Assembly: GCA_015680685.1 (NCBI GenBank)
Contig: MNCI01033329.1
Location: 9,731-73,730, forward strand
Source of the DNA: Gnetum montanum
Taxonomy: Eukaryota > Streptophyta > Gnetopsida > Gnetales > Gnetaceae
Direction: 5' to 3'
DNA length: 64,000 nucleotides
In this document: positions 23,241 through 33,945 of the stretch, piece after piece
Layout of the letters: each line of letters opens with the position of its first letter
How positions within the stretch are numbered: position 1 is the first letter of the stretch
Program-made: the position numbers and the translations under genes
The notes under the pieces: generated by a model
Told to the model about the DNA's origin: nothing
What the model saw: the letters and a program-made list of their open reading frames with translations, nothing else
Database searches by the model: none

Positions 23241-25762
23241 ATTCTTGGATAAGATATTTTCATGGAAAGAATTCCAACCTTGATCCAATTAGAAATAGCA
23301 TGAGTTAGCGTTATAGTGCTAATCCAAGATGACATTTAGTTTGAAGGGTAGTCGAAGTTGTTTTATGTAAAAGATGAGGATGTTGAAGATGCAGGGTGAT
23401 TGACCGCATTAGGTTGTAAGGGTTTAGGAGGACTATTAGGTTAGAAAAAGGATCATTTCCTGGATTAATTATCTAAACCACTTGGCAAAAAAAGTGATTG
23501 TGAGTGTACAACCTTCATAGCATTTCATTGCTATGGTTGTGGAGGAATTTCTCCTTAGATGGATTGAGCAAGAGGTAACTTCGTAGAGGGTGGAGGGATG
23601 TGTGTAGATAGATGTAAATGGTGGTATGGATATGCATTCTCCCCTCTAGTAGATGGTGAAAGTGTTCAATGCTACTTTGAAGGGTAATAGTGATGGTGAA
23701 ATGAGGCATGGCTTGCAGAACTTCTTGTAGAGATGAGTTGCTAAACATAGTACCCATATGGATTTGATTATCTATAAGGATACTGCTACCTTGGTAGTAG
23801 CATTCCCCACAATTGTGGTTGGTGCCACTATTGATATTGTTCATCTAGTTGTGATGGAGCTCCACTTGGGTAATAAGCTTATTTTTGCTAGTGGAACTAC
23901 CTTGGATTTCCTTGAGGATAAGGCAATCATCTAGGTGCTTTCCTTCATGCTAGTCAAGGATTTAATGCATACACCCCAGACTCTTGTAATTGTGACAACA
24001 CAAGGCAACACCCCTTTGGATGTTCATACTCACAAATTTCATAACTAAGTATATTTTCAAAGTCTATCTCCACAACTTCTTTTACTAAAGCAACTTTTCT
24101 CTTACCTCTCTAGTAGGCATATTCAGCTTCTTTTCATCTCCTACAGTTACAATCACTATTTTTCTCTTTAAATTATTTAGCAATCTTTATAGAAATTTGG
24201 AATTTTTTATCCAAATAGTCCCATAATTTATCAAGCTTTTCTGAAATATCATAAATAGATTTTTAAATGGCCAATATTTTCCTATTCATGACTTCATTGA
24301 GTGGTGATTGTTCCTCATCATAAAATCAAACCTCTCATTTCTTGATGGAAGGATCGCTATTATACTCTTATGCACTTTTCCTTTTTCACAACTCACCTTC
24401 TTCTTTTGCTACCTACTCTATAAGCCTTTGGATCTGATGAGCTCTTAATTTAGATAGTCTCCCTTGGGCATAAACCCTAAGAGTTCTTCTACTTTCATCT
24501 TTAAGCCCATCTATGATGTGCTAGAGCTATTCCCTTTGAGAATAATCATGGCTAGGGCATTTATGTAAGAGTGAATAATATGTACCCATGGTAGCATCCA
24601 AGGGTTCATCTGTTCCCTATTTCCAACCTTGGATCTACCTTCTTAGATTGGACACTTTTAAGTGCAGTTGGTATTTTTCATTAAATAGCTCTAACATGGT
24701 ACTCCATCAGTGAATGGATTCCAATTCCAAAGACTAATACCAGCTCTTAGCTTTCTTAATGAGTGTCCTAAGAAAAAGCTTGAGTTTCTGCTAGTCATTT
24801 TTAATGTTCTATAAGGCACAGGAATCATGGAAAGCTTGTAGATGATTCTACAAATTAGAATGGTAGCCCCCCTCAAATTGTGGGATATTATTCATGTCTA
24901 GATGCTTGATCCGACTATCTCTTAGATGTCTAGTTGGGATATTTACTACAATGTTGAGCATGATTTGAGTTGCCAACAGAGGTTTGTCATCATGATTATG
25001 TTGATGATGCCAATGATGATTTATATCACCTCTATGTTCTTGATGGCCTTAACAGTATCTATTGTCTGGTTGATCATCTTCATCATGATTATTTCGATAG
25101 CAGCTTCTATGAGAACTAGAAGATGAAGAGGAATGTTCAAAATTGGATGAAGAGGATGAAGAAGAATGTGGACCACCACCACCACCACCTCTTCATTCAT
25201 TATGACCATCATCCTTAGATCCCTTTCCACTTTGATGTTTACTCAAGTCCCTATCTTGACTATCACCTTTTTCTAAACCTATTTTATGAATAATGGATCA
25301 TAGGTTTAGGGTCACACCCTCATCACCAATAATAGAGGGTTAAGAATTTTAGTATTGAGAACACTTAGGAGGAGGATCCACATTGTCATGTTGGTTTAAC
25401 AGAAACAAGGGATTAGTAAAACGTTTCCCCTTTGCAAGCTCGTTGTGCTTTGCCAAGTGTCAATCTTACTTGTGTTGTGTTTCAGTGGGATGATAGTCTT
25501 GAGTGTCATGATTGTCTAAAATGTATTCCTCATGAAGACTGAAGATGCCTAACTTCTTAAGAATTTGAAGTACCATCATGGGCATAGATCAATCGGGGAG
25601 CAAGAAAATGTTGCCCTCCATATCACACCATCGTAGTTGTTCATCCTAATGTAGGATGAAGGTGAAGTTTGGTACATACTCATCTAGATGAGTACATATC
25701 ACTTTGCACTCTTATGAGACCAATAATTTGACATCTTCATTCCTGTGAGAAGAAAAAGGCAT
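23241..25762 (-). pseudogene. gag: Gag of element B (broken)
   Basis: The likely start codon is at 25760-25762, where the N-terminal protein resembles that of element A. Next come the core (near 24.6 kb: TMLELFNEKYQ, shared with element A), a charged part near 24.2-24.4 kb, a CEYEHPKGCC knuckle-like stretch near 24.0 kb and a Pro/Tyr/Gln-rich C-terminus running into protease. A run of His and Pro codons near 25.17 kb is low-complexity and matches the His-rich block of element A. Many stops interrupt it. Confidence 0.7.
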
Positions 25763-25892
25763 TCTGCAAGACAAATAACATTATCAGTGTTCTTAGTAGT
25801 TATATGTAGTGTGAGAGTGATGTTGACCTTGAGTTCATCCAATGATATAAATAATATTCACTAATCCTAGATAGTACATGTTTCAAAAAATA

Positions 25893-25914
25893 GAGTTCCT
25901 AGTAATGGCATTAA
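25893..25914 (-). promoter_or_regulatory. Primer-binding site of element B
   Basis: Directly inside the 5' LTR the minus strand reads TTAATGCCATTACTAGGAAC. It aligns with the TTGGTTTCATTGCCAGGGAC of element A, so it is a further decayed copy of the same tRNA-Asp site. Confidence 0.6.
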
Positions 25915-26762
25915 TGATGAGTGGCGAGGTACCCCTACGCTCAACAATATAAATCACTAAGCTTTAACATGTAATCTGGTTGAATTCTAAGGACTCTATG
26001 TCTTTCGATGCACTAGTCGTCTAGGAACTGAATCTTTTCCTAAGGTCATTCGTTGTCCTCTTAATTACACTTGTGATGCTCATGGTATGGTTAAGTGTAA
26101 TTGAGGTATATAATTTTTATCCTTTTTTATATTTATGTGTTCTTGGCACTTAGAGAGAGAAGTAAAGTAATTTAATAGCTAATTTAATTTAACTAACTGG
26201 TTCCTAGCTCATCCTAACATAAGCATCCATCCCCACTTACTGTACGCATCTTGAACCAATATATCCACTGCTAGATTACCAAGTGCTATGCTATTGGGTG
26301 CACCAAGCAATAACACTGTTGGGATTACCAAGTGAATACGTGCTTAGGCTCGAAGTGGTCATACTTATTTGCTTAGTCTATTTAGATTATTTGGCTTAAG
26401 TAGCTTAATTAATGGAAAACATTGAATAAATTACTAAAAACATTAAATGCATGAATAAAGTTATAAACTATCTAGAATGGTCCAAGGTTTATTAAGAAGA
26501 TCATCTTTATTTTTGTACACTCTATCATGCTCAGGTACAATAATGCTTGAATAAAGATTCGTACACTCAATGTCTCTTACTGTGGACATTCTAGAAAATA
26601 TTGTAACTCTCAAATGGAAAAACTACAAGAGCCCTACTACTGCTATGGTAAGACATGTAATAAATGCAGCTAATGAGCTTGTATTTATAGCTAAAAGTAG
26701 ACCCTACATCGACAAGGCCAAGTCAACAATGCCTTGTCGACACAACCAATCACGACTCTTCC
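25915..26762 (-). repeat. 5' LTR of element B
   Basis: An 848-bp LTR matching 13549-14444. In element orientation its first two bases are GG rather than TG (the other LTR keeps TGAAGAG); the far end is CATCA at 25915. The TATA box TATAAATA is at 26682-26689 on the minus strand, and GTCGAC/AAGGCC blocks lie at 26708-26745. Confidence 0.9.
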
Positions 26763-26767
26763 TTTAT
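26763..26767. repeat. Target-site duplication TTTAT, right of element B
   Basis: The exact partner of 13544-13548. The two copies bracket element B and locate its insertion to the base. Confidence 0.85.
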
Positions 26768-28070
26768 AATAAGAAAAATTACTAGTTTTATAATTTCAGT
26801 CTCTATGACCTAGTATTCCATAATTAAAGCAATATTCTTGGAAGAAATTAATTGTTGTTCTTCGGCCATACCTAATGATTGGAATTCTTGAAGTAAGAAG
26901 AATTTTCTTACCTATTTGTAAGCTGAATGTTTGTGTCTATGGAGGTCATGTTTAGACATTTATCTTTTGGGCTAATACTTTTATTGAAGACAATAGTTTT
27001 GAAGATTCACACTCATAGCCAATACCCCTCTTATCAATACTTGACTGTCTATTTTTTATAATATCCTTGAGCTATTCTAAGCTATGAGTAAACCTACTGA
27101 ATAAATAAGATATTACTTGAGTATCTTTACCTTTGTATCCTTCTTTAGCAATAGCATCTCCTCTTTTAGCTTTAACTTTTCTTGTTTAGCTAATTGAAGC
27201 TTCATCTTATAGCTCTTAATTTCTTGATCCCTTTCTTTTATAACTTTATTCATTTTCTCATTAAATTTGACTACCATCTCTAATTAACCCTACTAAATTA
27301 ATTCCCTTACTTTATTCATATTTAGTCTCAACTATGTCTAATAAGTTTTGTCCGTCTTCATATTTACTAAAACCTACAATCTCAATAGAACTAGAAGTCC
27401 CTTGCTCATTGTGTTTAGTATACATAAAGCTTTGAAAATCATAATTTGAATTCTTCAATCATGGTTGGAAAAGGAAATAAGTCTTGTATAACAATATTAT
27501 TAGCTATTATATTTACATGAGCAAAAAAAGCAAAAGAGTTTTTTTTTTCACATTCTCAATTTCTGTACTAATTTCTAAATGCTCTAATTAATTTTGAATT
27601 TTAGCAAATTGAGATTTTAATTTATCAAACCTATACCAAGTGCTCTTTGGCTTGAACTTGATTGCTTGAATTTTTAGATTTTCTTCATCTTTCTTCTTCC
27701 TTAAGCACTCAGTGATCATATGACTCATTTCATCACAATAATAACAAGAAAAAGATTTTGTTAGCTTCTTACTAGCTTTCATCTTTTTGAACCTTCTAAG
27801 CTTTTTAGTAAGATTAGCAATCTTCTTATCAGAATTTGAATATGATAATGATTCCTCCTTATGTTCATTTTTTCTAGCTTCAACTCTAAAGGTAATTTGC
27901 TCTAATTGCTAGAAAAATTGGTTTCTCCTTTTCTGATCTTGAAAGCTAATAGAATACTGTATAGCTTAGCTACTATTAATTTAGGGAGATCTTTTGCCAC
28001 TTCTATGGATGAAACCTTAGCTTTGTATCTATTGGGTATGGTAGATAAAATATTCTAGTAGATTATTGTT
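26768..28070 (-). pseudogene. gag: Gag of copia element H (broken), cut off from its pol by element B
   Basis: From high to low coordinates the minus strand shows a Gag body near 27.8-28.0 kb, a perfect zinc knuckle in the open block 27588-27782 (CYYCDEMSHMITEC, Cys-x2-Cys-x4-His-x4-Cys), a Lys/Glu-rich coiled-coil part near 27.2-27.4 kb and a second Cys/His region at 26.80-26.98 kb. Two Cys/His regions around a coil recur in element C, in the same order. The zinc knuckle binds RNA in the particle. The 5' LTR of H is not recognisable to the right of 28070. Confidence 0.75.
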
Positions 28071-29636
28071 AGGAACCATTTGGGACTACCAATGTTAGGG
28101 GCCTTCAATCTTATGTCCAGGTCATGGAAAACAAAGGTGTTGTTCAAATAGGGTTTAAATGTTTATTGGTCTCTAGTAATACCAAGGCCTAAATACCTCC
28201 AAGTAGACTCAATGGTTATGAAACAAACTAAACATGAGTATGTGTTTGTTGTTGTGAATGTTGAAATGATTGGGTTGTATGAAACTATAATTGGCTATCT
28301 TAAAAGAAATTCAACTAAATTTGTCGAGTACTATGAGTTGTTAAAGGTTCCTATTTTGTCAAAACACTTGATCTATATAGTCCCTATAGTACATTACTTG
28401 TAACAAATAAAATTTTACAAAAATGTTTGAGCACAATTCTACCAATCTACTCCTAATTTTCCTCAGAGAGAAAATTCCATAAAAAAACTAGAAATAGAGA
28501 GAGATTCAACAAGTTTTAGAAAGAGAAAATAAAAGAAAGCATATTTGTGTGGGATCTCAAACATTTATGTAAGATAAATTGACATGAGAAAACACTTTGC
28601 AATAAAGCTATTCCAATTTAATCTATTATGAATTGTCTAAATCCTTTGAGCCCAACAAGCAATTTTGTAAAAACCACTATTATTTAACTATCAAAATGCT
28701 TTGTAAATGACAAAGTACAAGCTTCTATTTGGCTAGTTATTATTGGTCAACAATTGCAAACAATGAAACTTCTAGAAAAATTTGAAAATTTCAAGATTAC
28801 AATATTAGGGTAATAAAATTTAAAAATGAAAAAGCTATTTCAGTCATCTCAAAGTATCAAAGGTTTTCTAGATTTACTAAACTCAAACAAGTAATTTCTA
28901 TAAGACATTACTGTTAAATTGGTCAAGATGCTTTTTTAATACAACATAAGCTCTTATTTGGCAAACCTTAATAGAAGTCTAATAATGTGCAAAAATAGAG
29001 TTATAAAGGCAACCTAGTAAAATCCCAAAATTAAATGCCAAACATGTTACTATCTAAACCATTACCTAAGTAACTAAAACAAAATGGAGAAAGAAAAAAA
29101 AATGAACTCATAGGATTAAAACAAAGTAGCTAAATTGATGTCTTTAGCAAGCCATGCTTTACAACCTTTAATATTATTCGAAGTTGCTTCCCCCAAAATC
29201 CTTCCAAAATTCCTCCTTCTATTATACCTTTGAAGCCCTTTTTATAGTGGCCTTAGAGTTGTTACAATCATCATGAGAAGTTAAGGGGTGTTACAAATAT
29301 CAAGAAAATTAATTCATAACCACCCTAAGTTATAACTTCCTTAGGAAGCTATGAGAAATTTGAGCCAAAGTTGACAAGTATCTTCTTAGTAATGTAAAAT
29401 CAAAATTAGCCACAAATCTCTTGAAGCTTTAGTTGTAACTATCATAGGAAATTACAACTTCCATAGGAATGAATGAGATAATAACCAAATGTCCCCTTTA
29501 TACAAGACATTACACAAACATCCTATAGATTTCTTTTGTCCTTGGTAACAATTCCCCTTTTTTTTAATTCATGTAAGAGGATAGATAAATGAACAAAGGA
29601 AAGGATGCTAAAATGAAATAACGGGTTCTTAACAAA
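28071..29636. other. AT-rich stretch with no recognised feature
   Basis: No domain, LTR pair or RNA gene was found here. A 63-codon frame on + (28212-28400) starts at ATG but has no recognisable motif. The expected 5' LTR of copia element H is absent or too decayed to see, so this may be a truncation flank. Confidence 0.5.
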
Positions 29637-29845
29637 TTATAACCAAACTAACGATGCTGCAGCAACGTCAATGACAGAACAAACACCAACGATTTGGTAG
29701 GCATGTTTCCCGACTCGAAATCGCTGTTCTTTGTTGTTGACGATGTGGCACGTGGTGGCGGGGCTGCACAGGAGATCAGTTTGCAAGAAGAAGGCTACGC
29801 CAGCGGAGGATCTACCACTGCTGCGTCCACAGGTACCTTTCATGA

Positions 29846-30103
29846 CTAACGACGGACACTCAAAATCTTCCGAGAATTCCTACAGTATTCTGGGCATCCT
29901 CCAGGAAATAACGCGATGGTCTGCATTAGCTTGAATTTCATGATAGCCAGGGTCTCTGAGAAAATGATGAGCGCGATTTCAGCATTGCAGAGATGGCCGA
30001 GTTCACTGCATTTCTTGAGAAGGCCGTTGCATGGCCTCCAAAAGTAGATCTGTCGACAGCTTGGACTCTGGACTTTTGAAAAACCTGCCTTTGTTGTTTT
30101 CAT
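29846..30103 (-). pseudogene. MADS-domain first-exon-like sequence
   Basis: From the Met at 30101-30103 the translation lines up with the MADS DNA-binding domain without a gap: an 18-residue start matching MGRGKIEIKRIESPTNRQ in length and pattern, then NGLLKKCSELGHLCNAEIALI and IFS. MADS proteins are nuclear transcription factors that bind CArG boxes as dimers. Here the usual Arg3 is Thr, the FSKRRNG core reads FWRPCNG, and after IFS the GKLYEF-type end is not kept, though the frame runs on to 29846. In plants the first exon usually ends near residue 60; no K-box exon was found nearby. A diverged gene fragment or pseudogene is most likely; a divergent living gene with a long first intron cannot be ruled out. 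Confidence 0.7.
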
Positions 30104-30530
30104 GAGAATCACGGTTGATTTTTATTTTTACTTTTTTATTATATATTTTTGTTTTGCCGGGAAGGAATGGCCACCGAGAATTGGAATTTCAGACGCTAGA
30201 TCTAAGCCAAATGTAAAACCCTTAAGCTTCATTGCAGGCACCCGTTAGGGTTTATTCTTCAACAAAGAACCCCCGAAAGCAAAGCTGCCTCAGAAGATTT
30301 GCCACTAAAACAGCTCGTTGACAACTGATTCGGCGTGTGCAATTGCATCGATTCACAAGATCCAGTGTAAATCAGTAGTTTAGTATTCCACAACAGGCGT
30401 GGCTGTCGTCAAAATAAATGGTGTTTTCCGCTGAGAGCAGGCACAAGCGATCGAAGAGAGCAAAAACACCGCTAGTAGACTGGAGAACAGATGCAATCAT
30501 TGTTCTGCCGTGCCGGCTCAGATGTCTGCG

Positions 30531-30749
30531 TCACGAGGTAAGCAGGAGCACTGTCAAGGTCGCCGGTGGATTTGTCCAGAAACAGCATAAAGGCCGCATC
30601 AGACTTTCAACAGCAATGCTGAGCCCTCCTTTCTCACCTCCACCGATTCCTTGCAAGTGCCAATTTCCAACAGGAGTATTCTGACATTCCTGCAATCCCA
30701 TCTCCATGATTATTCTCTTAACAATCTCTGATTTTTCTTGTGCACTCAT
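30531..30749 (-). CDS. Hypothetical 72-codon frame in the host-like island
   Basis: The product is not recognised. The first 20 residues are charged and could form an amphipathic helix; the remainder is Gly, Leu and Thr-rich without a motif. It lies about 430 bp upstream of the MADS-like sequence on the same strand, so it could be an upstream exon or a chance frame. No splice signals were resolved. Confidence 0.2.
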   Translation of the reverse strand: MSAQEKSEIVKRIIMEMGLQECQNTPVGNWHLQGIGGGEKGGLSIAVESLMRPLCCFWTNPPATLTVLLLTS

Positions 30750-30767
30750 CTTATCCGACAGCCTAAT

Positions 30768-31226
30768 TGTCAGAGATGTTATGATAAAATCTATACTTGT
30801 GTGTTGAATTCACTTGTTTACCTTTAGAATTTTCTAAAATATGAAAAGAAGAGTTAAGATATTTAAAACTGATTGTCAAAGAAAAAGTAAAGACATGTCT
30901 AGGTTAATTATTAGTTGTTTCGATTATTTTAACCTTAGATTTGGCTATTTAAATCCATCTTGGGTTGGTTATGATTAGTGAGTTGAGAGTGTGTGGTCTC
31001 TTGTGTAAGGGTTGCTATGTGAAAATAGTTGACTTGTGATCTTTGTAAACATCTTTGTGTATCTTTGGGAGTTTTGAAGATGTAAAAGTTGCAAAGTTAC
31101 TTTTCTATTTATCTCCTTTGTTTCTCCCTTACTCTATTCTACAAGTTTTATTTCCTTTGTTGTGTTAGTTTTGTGCCAATAATATTTGTGAATCACAATT
31201 TTTGCATAACATATAATCCTATAACA
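30768..31226 (+). repeat. 5' LTR of element T
   Basis: A 459-bp LTR, collinear with 31797-32265; many shared blocks, for example TGATCTTTGTAAACATCTTT. It ends in AACA directly before the primer site. Confidence 0.9.
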
Positions 31227-31796
31227 ACTAGTATTGGAGCAAGTTTAAGTTGTGCAATGTTTGTTATTGGTGGAGCACAAAAGGTATTCTAGGGTCAATT
31301 ATTTGTAGATTATTTTTTTGTTTCAACATAGATTATTTTAGTGGGAGCTATGTGTACAAGATGGTAATTGATGGATGAAACTGATGAAAATAAAAGAGAC
31401 TAGGATGCTGGGACTGTCATTTGAATGGGCATGTAAAAAGGGATTGTTCTATTTTGAGACATGATGATGTTATCTCATGGATTTGTTGCTATTGAAGAGA
31501 CATCTTATTATTGTGTTAGAGTCTAAGGTACAAGTCTTTTTTGTTTTGTTCAAGTTTTGTGTTAGCATGTGTTATGATTTTTGTGATAGTATTTGGTAAT
31601 GCTAGTGTAATGCTATCTCATGTTATTTTGGCTTGAGGAGGCTTCATCCATTAGGATGTTTTATGCAAAGATGCTCCTCAAATGGTTGTGTGCGCACTTG
31701 TTATGTGATTTTTCTACATGTTGTGGAAGCCATGGCATATTAATTGATGAAGTTTTCTTTCATTAGTTTGAGTGATTTTTCTTTAACTGGAAGATT
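31227..31796 (+). pseudogene. Internal region of element T with a lone Gag zinc knuckle
   Basis: The 570-bp interior encodes at 31406-31447 the peptide CWDCHLNGHVKRDC, a perfect Cys-x2-Cys-x4-His-x4-Cys knuckle of copia Gag. The frame around it is short. After a deletion this small RNA-binding module is all that remains of gag-pol. A purine-rich run (GGAAGA) ends the interior at the 3' LTR. Confidence 0.8.
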
Positions 31797-32265
31797 GTTA
31801 GAAATGTGAAGACAAAATCTATAGTTAACTTATGTTGAACTTCACTTTTGTTTTGTTTAGTTTTAGAATTTTCTAAAATATGAAAAGAAGAATTAAGATA
31901 TCTAAAACTTGTTGTAAAAGAAAAAGTAAAGACATATCCAAGTTAATTATTAGTTGTTTCCATTATTTTAGCCCTAGATTTGACTATTTAAGTCCAGCTT
32001 GGATTGATTATGATTAGTGAGTTGAGAGTATGGTTTTTTGTGCAAGGATTGTTGTGTGGAAGCAACTAACTTGTGATCTTTGTAAACATCTTTGTGTATC
32101 TCTAGAATTTTGAAGATGTTGTAAAAGTTGTGATGTTGCTTTTCTGTTTATCTCCCTTGTTTCTCTTTGACTCCATTTTACAAGTTTTATTTCCCCTTTT
32201 ATGTTATTTAGGGTTTAGGGTTATTTACGAATAACAATTTTTACATAATGCATAATCTTATAACA
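31797..32265 (+). repeat. 3' LTR of element T
   Basis: A 469-bp LTR opening TGTTAGAAATG, followed directly by the duplicated CTAAT. Differences from the 5' copy are scattered substitutions and small indels, so the insertion is not recent. Confidence 0.9.
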
Positions 32266-32270
32266 CTAAT

Positions 32271-32567
32271 CTAGTAGAGTAATATATGATCTCCTCCACT
32301 ATAAGAATGCTGATAAGAGGATCCTATTGAGCTATGTAAACAACAATTCTAGAGTATAGAGGTTCAGATTTGTTGTTCACTAAGACTTGTCCACTGTAAA
32401 CAAAGGTTTTGGGCAGGTACCATAGTAGCGACAGTAGCTTGAAGAAGATGTAGAGGATGCAAACGATGACAATGGAGGATGGTAGAGGTTTGGCATAGTT
32501 GTCCATGGGGCTAGCATAGCTCGTTATTGGGCCTATGTGGCTCTTTGTATATCTTATTTTATTTTGT

Positions 32568-32600
<33 letters not shown>

Positions 32601-32845
32601 TGTTATGTAAAATTGTATATTCAAATTGATGCCAATTGTTTCTAGCACATGAATTTTTTTCTTATTCATAGGTTGGCTAGTTGCATGAGATAGAGCACTC
32701 AGTGGAAGTTGCTTATGCACATAGGAATCAGAACAAGCAACTTTGTTGGTATTGGTGTAAACTACTTTGGTTGTTCAGTTGGTTAAACAATTATGGAATT
32801 TGAGATCCAAATCAATATCCTAGCATTTCTATAATTTCTTACTTT
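32271..32845. other. Flank of element T with an AT microsatellite
   Basis: This continues the target of element T. No gene is recognised; a 60-codon minus frame at 32324-32506 has no motif. An uninterrupted (AT)n tract lies at 32569-32596. Confidence 0.5.
32569..32596. repeat. (AT)14 microsatellite
   Basis: A perfect dinucleotide run of about 28 bp. Such tracts vary in length between individuals. Confidence 0.9.
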
Positions 32846-33008
32846 ATGGCCTAGCATTTCATAATTAAAACAATATCCTTGAATAAAATTAGTTATCATT
32901 ATTGGGCCATACTTGATGATTGGAATTCTTAGAGTAGGAAGAATTCCCTTATCTATTTGTCAGCTGATGATTTGTGATTGTGGAGGACATGTTTTAACAT
33001 TTATCTTC
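32846..33008 (-). pseudogene. Inverted fragment of a copia Gag Cys/His region
   Basis: The plus text here matches 26790-26985 in the same orientation, and matches 33690-33870 as a reverse complement. It is therefore a minus-strand piece of the second Gag Cys/His region, joined head to head with the plus-strand gag of element C at about 33010. No N marks the junction. Confidence 0.65.
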
Positions 33009-33009
33009 T

Positions 33010-33945
33010 AGGTTAATAAATTAAAAGCTCAGTTAGCTTAAATATAAAACCAATTAGAGCATTTAGAAATTAGTACAAAAATTGAGAATGTTGAAGAATT
33101 TTTTTTTGCTTATTTTTCTTCTTTTGATATAATAGCTAATGATATTGATATTGTTACACAAGACTTATTTTCATTTACAGCCCTAGTTGAAGATTATGAT
33201 TCAAATTATGATTTTCAAAGATTTATGTATACTAACCCAAATGAGCAAGAAATTCCTAGTACTACTAAGTCTATAGGATTGAGCAAAGATAAAGATGGAT
33301 CAAACTCATTAGACAAAATCTAAACTAAATGCGAAGAAGCTAAGGACATCAATATATAAGGGCTAATGGAGAAATTGGAGATAGTGATCAAATTTAATGA
33401 AAAATTAAATAAAATTCTAAAAGAAAGAGAGCAAGAAATCAAGAGTTATAAGATGAAGCTTGAATTAGTTGAACAAGAAAATTTAAAATTGAAAGAGAAG
33501 CTGTTGATGTTAAAGAAGGATATGAAAGATAAAGCTACTCAAGTCACATATGATTTATTCAACAAGTTTACTCATATATTAGAATAGCTTAAGGATATTA
33601 TCAATAATAGATGATCAAGCGATGATAAGATATATCTTGGCTATGAGTCTTAACTATCAAAGAGACCATCTTCAATAAATGTATTAGCCCAGAAGATAGA
33701 TATCCAAATATAACCTCCATAGTCACAAATCATCAACTCACAAATAGTTAAGGAAATTCTTCCTACTCTTGGAATTCCTATCATTAGGTATGACCTAAGA
33801 AAAGTGTCTAATTTCTTCCAAGGATATAGTTTTAATTGTGGAATGCTAGGTCATAAAGCAAGAAATTGTAGAACTTGTAACTTTTCCCGTTATGGAAATA
33901 TATGTCATTTCCATGATACTAAGCACTTTTCAAGAAATTAATAGA
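33010..33945 (+). pseudogene. gag: Gag C-terminal part of copia element C (broken)
   Basis: The sequence begins in mid-gag; the N-terminal part and first zinc knuckle seen in element H are missing. Residues of 33366-33587 (73 codons, open) form a strong coiled coil rich in Lys, Glu and Leu. At 33690-33945 a Cys/His region follows (CGMLGHKARNCRTCNF and then CHFHDTKHF). The order is the same as in element H. Stops lie before and after the coil. Confidence 0.75.

Larger units (their letters stand above)
13549..26762 (-). mobile_element. Athila-like Ty3/gypsy element B, nested in copia element H
   Basis: A 13,214-bp element on the minus strand: 5' LTR 25915-26762, primer site, gag, protease, RT, RNase H, integrase, a noncoding module, an extra ORF, a polypurine tract and 3' LTR 13549-14444. 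It is flanked by TTTAT duplications. The domain order PR-RT-RH-IN defines Ty3/gypsy; the tRNA-Asp primer site, the FMDD-type RT loop and a long reading frame behind integrase suggest the Athila group. Taking B out rejoins the host: the flanks then match element C through its Gag knuckle (33.84-33.94 kb). All coding parts are broken. Confidence 0.9.
29637..30767. other. GC-richer, host-like island
   Basis: This stretch stands out by base composition (many CG dinucleotides, no T-rich decay) from the surrounding retrotransposons. It contains the MADS-like sequence and two open minus frames: 29637-29843 downstream and 30531-30749 upstream (72 codons beginning MSAQEKSEIVKRIIMEMG). Neither is recognised. 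Its right edge is the target duplication of element T, and the island may continue at 32271. It may be a retained or captured piece of a gene region. Confidence 0.5.
30768..32265 (+). mobile_element. Short non-autonomous copia derivative (element T)
   Basis: A complete 1,498-bp element: LTR 30768-31226, internal 31227-31796, LTR 31797-32265, flanked by the 5-bp duplication CTAAT (30763-30767 and 32266-32270). LTRs run from TGT(C/T)AGA to ATAACA. A decayed initiator-Met primer site (TAGTATTGGAGC) lies at 31229-31240. The internal part has no enzymes but keeps one zinc knuckle, so it is an internally deleted copia element of TRIM-like size. It must have moved with enzymes from another element. 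Confidence 0.9.

Noticed and set aside
29637-29843. 69-codon minus frame as a downstream MADS exon
   Set aside because: No K-box or other MADS feature is visible in the translation, and no intron borders could be supported.
30418-30684. 88-codon plus-strand frame in the host-like island
   Set aside because: It overlaps the minus frame 30531-30749 and shows no motif; frames of this length are expected by chance in GC-richer DNA.
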